A DNA stretch of 64,000 bases from Ditylenchus dipsaci (taxonomy: Eukaryota > Nematoda > Chromadorea > Rhabditida > Anguinidae), in assembly GCA_004194705.1 (NCBI GenBank), contig SADC01001321.1, positions 124,001 to 188,000 of the forward strand. The letters run 5' to 3'. This document shows positions 22,201 through 31,200 of this stretch, piece by piece (position 1 is the stretch's first letter; every line of letters starts with the position of its first letter). Under the pieces are notes generated by a model that worked only from the letters and a program-made list of their open reading frames with translations, was not told where the DNA came from and did no database searches. Both the position numbers and the translations under genes were made by a program.

Positions 22201-25200
22201 TTTCACCCCATTTTTAATGATTTTATGGGACCTTACTAGAAGCTGTACGGTATTTTAAATTAAATCGGATTTCCTATCTCGATATATCTAAAACAGCGTA
22301 TCGTTTTAGAGACGCCCCTTGAAATTTCAAAAAAAATCAGTCAAGATAGTTAGTCTAAAATCTCAGTTAAAAGAGGTATAAAATGGAGACAGGCCAGTTC
22401 GCCACCGTTTTCAAAATGACCATTTTGCCACAAAAGAGGCCACCAAACAATTTTTTTAACTTTTTTGTAGTTCGGGGAACATGTTAAAGTCCATCCTAAC
22501 ATACGATGGCCTACCTTGCTTAAGCCTAAACAAAACCGTGGCGAACTGGCCGTTTGCCGTATAAAATAGTCAAATAATCAAAAATATAATAAAACAAATG
22601 ATCAAAATATAGCAAAAACACGCATCCCTCGCGCATACTCAAATGCCCTTACCAAATTATTTAATAGCTCCAACATTTTTTTTAATATAAAACGCCTCGA
22701 AATAAAAGTTTTATTTTATTTTCGACTTTGGGGAGTAAAACGGTGTTTTTTCCCGCTCGAAAAAAAAATAAAAAAAATGACTCATTTTGACCACCGACAT
22801 TTTTGTGCATTTTCGCCCGTTAATTTTGGGTCAAAACATCTCGATACTCACCACTTTTGTATTTTCATTTGTGTACAGAAATGAAAATGAGAAAATTTAA
22901 ATTTTCATGAATGTTCAAAAACAAAAAACACAATATTTTTTGCTTCCTTATGTTTTATAAAAATGAAAATTTTTCGTACACAAAAATTTGTAAAGGGGGG
23001 GGGTGCCTTTTTTTGATCAACTATGAATAGTGTTTAGACGTCTTTTAAGTGATTTTTATACGCTAAAAACAATAAAAAAATTGTTTCCCAACATTTCCGT
23101 ACTAAAAAGTTAGGTTTCGAAAAAATTTTGGTTACCATAAGTCGACCAATTGCCTTGGTCCACCAAGCTAAATACACAAAAAGGGTACCTGGATATCCTA
23201 AAAATATCGAAAAGATGGGATTCGAACATAGTTTTTTTAACTGGGGCCTACCGCATAAAGAAACTCTGGTATGCACATATTTTTTATGCATCCAGACATT
23301 TGCGTCTAAGGTATGTGAGTGTGCGCATCTCACCCCAAGCAACCAAGCCCCTGCGCTATAATTAAGTGCTGAGTTGTTGCTGCAGCGCCTAACAATTGAC
23401 TGAACTTTTGACTAGTTCTAAAGATGTCGGAGATAATTATTTTTTAACTTGAAGCTCATTTCTTGAAGGCTAAAAATCAACATTTTGTTGTGAAATTGTG
23501 AAATCTGAAATAGAGCGATGAAATAGAGATTCTTTTCTATTAAATGACATATAACAGTATGGTAGAAATATTTTACATTGAAACAAAATCTTCATGAACA
23601 AAAACCGACAGAACTTATGTTACAACCCAATATTTGCCTTGGTCCCCTTGTAGTTTTTCCTTGAAAAATGCCTTGGTCCCACCTGTTGTTTTAAGTTGAT
23701 CATGTAAAAGATGACCATGTTAACCCTAATCAACCTGATCACATAATCACAGTGTTACATGACATAATGAACAGGTAGAACCAGACATTTTTCAAGGAAA
23801 ACACAACAGGGGCAAAGAAAATATTTGGGTCCATATTCGAACCAGTTCTCATATTGCTTATTTTTGTATCAGTCGAACATATTTTTAACGTGTTACAATA
23901 AAAAGATTTTTGAAATGAGTGGTGATCACAATACCGTATTTTCTGTATTAATAAGCTCGGGGTAATTATTCATTACTTTATCCGGTTAGATGCACCCCCC
24001 CTCACTTCCCCCTCCTGGATACGCAGGGGACCATAATCACAAAATTAGCATAACTATAATGGACAGGGGATACCAAGACACTTTTCGGAAAAAAGGCAAC
24101 AAGGAGCAAGGAAAAATGTACCTCACTAAAGGTGGATAGAGCTTAGTCCTTTTAGTTATTTGATTGTATTTTTTATGCAAAGACAATTTCATTCAGCTGA
24201 AACACGTAGTTGGCAGTCTTGTCAATGCCGTATAATACCGTATTACCTCTAATAGCTCCCCTGTTCTAATAACCCCCCCTCTCAACTTTGAGAACCTATA
24301 TCTCAGCCCAGAGTAAAATTTTTTCAAAGCTGTTTAATGCGTTTTCTTAACTCCCACGAGCTCTACCGATTCCGCTTTTTCGATTTTAAAATTTTCATCC
24401 AAAAATCTCGAGATCGACCTCAAATTATCCCAATTTCTGGGCATCCAAAAAATAACTCCCCGGGGTAGCTATTAGAGGAAATACGGTATGCAGAATATTT
24501 GAATCTTTTAGAAAATTTAAAAATAAAAAATTTTAGAAATAAAAAAAGTTATATTAAAAATTGCCTGAGAAAATTATTTTATTTAAACGCATTATAATAA
24601 AATAACATTTATGTGTGGAGTGAACTTTTGATTTTTAGAATACTACATCTTGCCGGTCACTATCAAAATATCTCGCAATGGAAGAAGCAGTGTCGTGTTG
24701 CACAACAATTCGGACTATCTCGTTGCTTTCAGGGTAGGTCAATGAAAAAAGCTTAAAAAAAGCAGGGTTTTTCCCCGTTCTCACTCTCACTCACAGCCTG
24801 TGAGAAGAAAAAAAATTATACTCACTCACTTTCAATCACAGGCCGAAAAAAACGTCCACAAAAAAGATTCGATTTTGGCTTAATTCTTAGAAAGATGTTT
24901 AATTTTAGTAAGATTATCGTTAAAAACTTTTTTATCCTCACTCTCACTCACTGGTTCGAAAAATGTCCTCAGCAAAACACTGTTCAGAAGTACTGTCGCA
25001 TTTTTTCGCCAAGCCAGTCTCTTGCTTAGTCAAACTTTTTTTAGCAAACAATATGGTGTATTTTTGAAACACTGAAAGCATTGAAACACTGAAAAACTGA
25101 AAAACACTAATGGCTCGTTCAGAAAGTCGGTGTTGGCGTTGGAGTTAGAGTCGGAGTTGGAGTAAGGGGTGTTCACGATGCTAAAAGCCGTATTCCTCTA

Positions 25201-28200
25201 ATAACTCACCCGGGTGAGTTATTTTTTGGATCGCTGAAAATTGGAAAAATTTGAGGTCGATATCGAGATTTTTGGATAAAAATATTAAATTTAAAAAATG
25301 GAATCGGTAGAGCTCGTGGGAATTAAGAAAAGGCAATAAACAGCTTTGCAAAATATTTGTTCCGAGCTGAGATATGGGCCCTCAAAGTTGAGGGGGGGGG
25401 GTGGGTGAGTTATTAGAGGAAATACGGTACTCCAATTCAAACGCCCACTTCGACTTTCTGAACGAGCCATGAAACAGTTTAATATTGGGTTGGTCCATAA
25501 GTTCGCAGTTGTTTATACGCAGCTCTCGAAATTTCTGCATGGGTTTCATAATCTTTCACTAATATAAAGCCTCTAAAAATTGACAGATGGGTTCCATAAT
25601 TGAAATTTGAGTTGTGAAGACAGAACAAAATTCTGTTGATGGGTTTCAAAATTAAATTTAAAACACGAAAAAATTGGGGATTCCACTAAATAATTTTTTT
25701 CTGTTTTCACAAATCAAATATCGATTTTTGAACACATCTGCCAATTTTCAGTGGCTTTTATTAGTAAAAGATTATGAAACCCATGCGGAATTTTCATGAG
25801 CTGCGTATAACCGACCGCGAACTTATGGACCAGCCCAATATCTCATTAAATGGAACTAACAAAAGAAACAAATGAAGATAAAAACCCCTAAAAGTCCAGA
25901 TCTTTAAACTAAGAGGTTCGAAAATGATGTAATAATTATTTTAAAAACAGTCGAGTCCCATTATACGCGACCCACTCAAATTCGTTACGATCATTTTCTG
26001 AGCTCTATTTTTGGGAACTTTTTCTGAGATAAATCAGCCAGTCTAGTCCGAAAGGTTGCGTTTTATCTTATCCTTTGTTGATGAGAGTGATTTTGCAGTT
26101 GGTATGACATGTTTAGTCCCGGCTAACGTGCGCTGGCCTACCCTGAGCCGGGCAGGAGCAGCCTGTGCCAATCCAAATTGTGCCACCGCAAATTGTGCCA
26201 AGATCTAGAGCAATATTCGGCAAATATTTGCCGAATATTTTTGATTTTGGCACAATTTGAATTGGCACAGGTTGCTCCTGCCCCTGAGCCTAAGGCCTGA
26301 GACTGAGTTAAAAAACTAAAAAAACAACGCTTAACAGCTAAAAACACGCTTATCGAAAAAGATAAATAAAAGACGGGAAAAATTGACGAAACGCCACTAT
26401 GCCGTGTGAAATATCGTGAGAATTCAATTTTACCAGTCGTTTTTAAAAAGAAAATAGTTTTGAAATGTTTACAATTAACTAAAATGTTTTTAGTATATTT
26501 GTGCTATTAGAATGTTTGTTTTGGGCCTTTAGTTCATTTATTATTTTATCACAATTATGTGATCAGTTCGGTCACAGTTTACGCTTCTCTCCAGGCAAAG
26601 TGCTCGGATGGAGGAGATGACCTACTATTCGTGTTTCTCGACCTCGGTTTTATGAGAAAGCCGTCTGTTTTTTGGTTCTGAGCAAAATCAATTTTTTGAA
26701 CTGCAGAAAGGTATAATGGTTTTAGTCAGGATTTGCATCCCCCTTTAAAGGAGGGGTGAAAACTGTTAAGGAGATGGCCTCGACACGAAAGGATTTATCT
26801 AATTTTTGTTTTTTTTAAATAAGGGTTTAGAGCAGGGTTCTCATCTCAAATTTTTGAAAAAAAGACATTTCGACCATTTTTGAAAAAAGGGGTCATTTTA
26901 TACAGTGCTTATTTCTAATTTGGAGCGAAAAAAAAAGATTTTTACTGAAAACTTTAAAAATAAAAAGATTTTGGGTCCCAAAAAAAGACAAATCGGCGCT
27001 ACGGAGTATACCCCCCCCCCAAATGAAATTTTTTTAAAAGTGTTTCCAACCACCCTATATCGACCTAAAATTACCTCAGAAGCTCGAGAAAGGTATTTTT
27101 TGTGTTCTAGTCAATAAAAAATTGAGTTTTGGGACCACCAAAAATACCTATTTTGACCGTTTTTAAAGGGGTTTAAGGCTGTATTAGGGTTGAAATAGAC
27201 CAAAAAGGGCCAATTTTGAACAAAAAGGAAGATGTTGAACATAGTTTTGTTGACTGGGGCCTGTCGCATAAATAAACTCTGGTATGCATACATTGAGTCT
27301 CTTTCGAGTGATTTGCGTCTAAGGTGTGTGGGTATGCAATAGGCCTATCTGCTTCCATGCAACTTATCACTCATTTTGTAGCCAGTGAGATGAGCAACAA
27401 AATGAGGTATAACTTGGCTAAGAAAAGTTTTTGAAAAGTGGATCAAAAACACATCGCCAAAACGCGAATTTTAAGTAGGGTGAGGGTTTAAAATTAGAGG
27501 TTTTACGGTAATCTTTTTTGGAGAATATTCTCGAGAATATTTCGCATAATTTCTTAAAAATGGCTCAAAAGTGCATTTTTTCCTAAAAATACGAGGCCGA
27601 AATGCTTATGGGGTCGCCACGGTTTGCGTGAGGACAAATTTTCGGGCGTGAGGATGAGTGAGGTTGAGGACGACGTGAGCTCATGAAATATGAGCTTGCG
27701 TGAGAATTTTGAAAAGCTCTCATCACGTGAGGTGAGCTCACGTCCTCATGAGGTGTTTCATGAGGTATACCGTTAGTCATCAACAGTTCACCCGCAGACA
27801 ATTTTCCGCCGGTCAATTTTCCACCGACCAATTTTACGCTGCCCTTATTTAATTTCCTTTTTCACACCAGCTTTCGTCTATGCGTTAGTCTTAATTGCTG
27901 GAAGGATCGGCGCTGCTCTAACTTCATCCTTGATGAATTCATCCTCCGGTAAATTCATCCTCCGAATTTAACCGGGGCCGGATATATCAGACCGGATTAG
28001 GCTAAATCAGGCCTGATCAGGATCTGATGAATCGAAAACGGGTCGTCGGAAAATTGGCCGGCGGAAAATTGACACGTACCTGAAAAAAAGATAGAAACTG
28101 TAAGGTGTATACAGGAGTCCTAAAAATTTAGCTTGAAGTTCAAGCTTTCGTTTAAGACGAAGAATTTTTAGAACAAGCACTTTCGCAAGCATATTAAATC

Positions 28201-31200
28201 CTCATGAGGTCAAAAATTTTCATGAGCTCAAGGGATTCTCATGAAAATTTCATGAGGACAAGAGCTTGTCCTCAACCTCATGAGGATGAGGACGACGTGA
28301 ACTCATGCAACATGAGGTTGCGTGAGAATTTCAAAAACGTCTCTTCACGTGAGGTGAGCTCATGTGAGAATCAGTCCTCATGAGGATGAGCTCACGATGT
28401 TGTGAGCTCATGCAAACCGTGGGGGTCGCCCAAAAATCGGTTCAAACTACTTTTTCGTGCGTTTTAGCTGCTGAAACGTGTAGAAAACATCTTTTTAGAG
28501 TACAGTCAACCATTTTTAAAAATTTTTTTACCAAATTTTCACTTTTCGTCTTGAGGGTACCCGAGTAGGAGGTACTTGAAAGGTACCTGGATACTCTTTT
28601 TTATTGACTTTTTACCTTATTTTATCACTCTAACTGGGCAATAAGAGCCTCTATATGCATTTATTGTCAAGATTCTTTTCGGATTCATCTCTAAGGTGTG
28701 GGTATGTGTGCATCTCAACTCCAAGCCTCTGCGCCCCCGAGGGGCTTGGGGACTTGGAGTTGAAATGCGCACACCCACATACCTTAGACACAAATCACTC
28801 GAAAGTGACTCTGGATGCATGAAAAAGCATGCATACCAGAGTTTATTTATGCGGTAGGCCCCAATCAACAAAACTTTGTTTAACATCTTCTTGTTAGTGG
28901 GCCTGTATGATTAGTGGCTCCTTTTATTCCCTTCCCCTCCCAATACAGCCCTTGATCCCTTTAAAATCTAAAGGCGCCAATTTAAAAAAAATCAAAATTT
29001 TCTAAAATTTTACCTTGGGGGACCTTGCCTATCCTCGCCTACTATAACATACACCTGACCGGCTGCATGACAATTGCGCAAAACGACATTGCGCAAAACG
29101 ACAATTGCGCAAACGACAATTGCCCGACAGTTGCGCAAACGACAGTGCGCGAACGACAATTGCTCAACGACAGTTACGCAAAACGACAATTGCGCAAACG
29201 ACAGTTGCACATTGATTTAATATTTAATAATTTAAACTAAATAAATATAAATATAATATGTCAATTTGCGCAATTGTCGTTTAAGCAATTGTCGTTTGCG
29301 CAATGTCGATTGCGCAATTGTCGTTTGCGCAATTGTCGTTTTGCGCAATTGTCGTTTGCGCAATGATACGTTGCGCAATTGTCGTTTGCGCAATTGTCAT
29401 GCAGCCACCTGACCTGGTCCCCAGGGTGTACGTTATATCAAAGTTTGATTGTGGAGATTTCACTTGAACACTCAATTATCCTATTTGGCTACCTACCCAC
29501 CCTAACTCTCCATTTAGCTATCCTGCCTGGCAAAAAAGTGGGCTTGAACACAAAAATCCACCTTAAATCCAGTATAAAATCCACCGTTACTAATTTGGAG
29601 GGCAAGGTAAAATGTTTTAGAAGCATCTTCAATTATACGTCTTTGTGCTTAAAAGAAAGCCGAGCTGTTTTACTTAAGGGTTCCGCAGAGATATCCGACA
29701 TAAGTTCGCAAAAACTGGCCGAAAATTGTATTCTAAAACAATAACTTCATAAAAAGTGTGGCGGACACGCCCCGACCCAGATACTATATAGAGATGGCTA
29801 TTGAATACAGAATGGCTATAGAAAATGCTGTCAATAATCATTGGACGCCTACTTTATTTATTTGAAGGCTCATATTTTTTACTCGAGTCCATTGGACACC
29901 GAATTTTTCCATTGGACGCCTGAAGTGACTATGGACGCCCAAAGTAGATTAGTACGGCACCAAATAGCAGAGAAGCTAACAAGATGAATACATGTATTTT
30001 AGTGAAAAAAATTTTCAGATCAGGGCTACGCCATCTCAGGGTGGACAAAGCATGTACAAAGCCGATCTTCCTATTGGTTTTATCGATCCATTGATGCACC
30101 AGCCGATAGTTCTTGAACGAGACTCGACTGAGAGCCTGGGCGCTGAATCGGCCTTTTTCTCGTTTGTCAGGGTAATTTAAATCTTAATTAATATCATTTT
30201 TTCAATTAAAGCTTCAAATGATATTTTCTTAAAATTCACGAAGTCCTTGTTAGTTCTCTTTGGCGTTTTTTTATTAATTTATGGTGTTACATCTTTAATT
30301 TTAGATTATTTTAACTTTTTTTTCGTAAGTTTTTCATTAATAACTTTTGAGCAAAAGTGGTTTTGAAGAAATTTGAAGATTTGTAAAAACCCGTATTTTT
30401 TATATGAATTTTCGCCACAATTTTCTCGCTTTAATTTAAATGTAGTATTTTTACTGCGGGGTTCGGTCAAAACTTTTGGGTGGCTGCGGACTCGGATCCC
30501 GGGAACTGAGAACACGGACAACTCAGCTTTTTGACAGCTGATCTCAAAAGAAACTCATATATAGACAACTCAACACAATTATACTGATATTTTTGAATAC
30601 CCGCACAACGCGGAATTCATTTTTAGGACAACTCATCACAAGTAAAACTCGTCTTTTTGACAATTGGACGCGAAAATTTACAATTGACTTCAAATATTCA
30701 ATTTTCTGGCAATTTGACTCTTTTGGGTTTCAACATGGGACTATTAGGCTGTTTGCGTTTTCGTGTCATTTTGATCTTTTGTTGGTCTTTTCAACTTTCA
30801 CATACTTCGTTTGTGTTTTCTGACTGCGCACTTTTGCAGAAATTCAAAATCTCACTATCTTGCGTAAAATCATGTGACAAATTCTGTTTGATAAGACTAA
30901 AACTACGATTTTACCTACCCGAAACTCCAAACCAGTGGTGGGTACCAATCGAATAGGTGGATATCCATCTGGATGGCCCAAAAGTAAAAAGTTAGTCAAA
31001 CTTTAAAATTAACTACCCTATCATACGTAAGTTCTTGTAGAAAATTTTGTCTGACAAGACAGAAATCGCGATTTTATTTACTTGGAGGCCGAAACCCAAG
31101 GTAGGTACCACCGGACCAGGTGCATATGCACCTGGATACCCTGAAAAAGAAAAAAAATTTGAAATCAAAAACAAAACAACTATTTTGACGTAAAATCATG

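Noticed and set aside
29025..29475. CRISPR-like regularly spaced repeats
   Set aside because: Eukaryotic context, very short words with near-constant spacers, opposite orientation in the two arms and an exact 8-bp TSD: a foldback MITE, not a CRISPR array.
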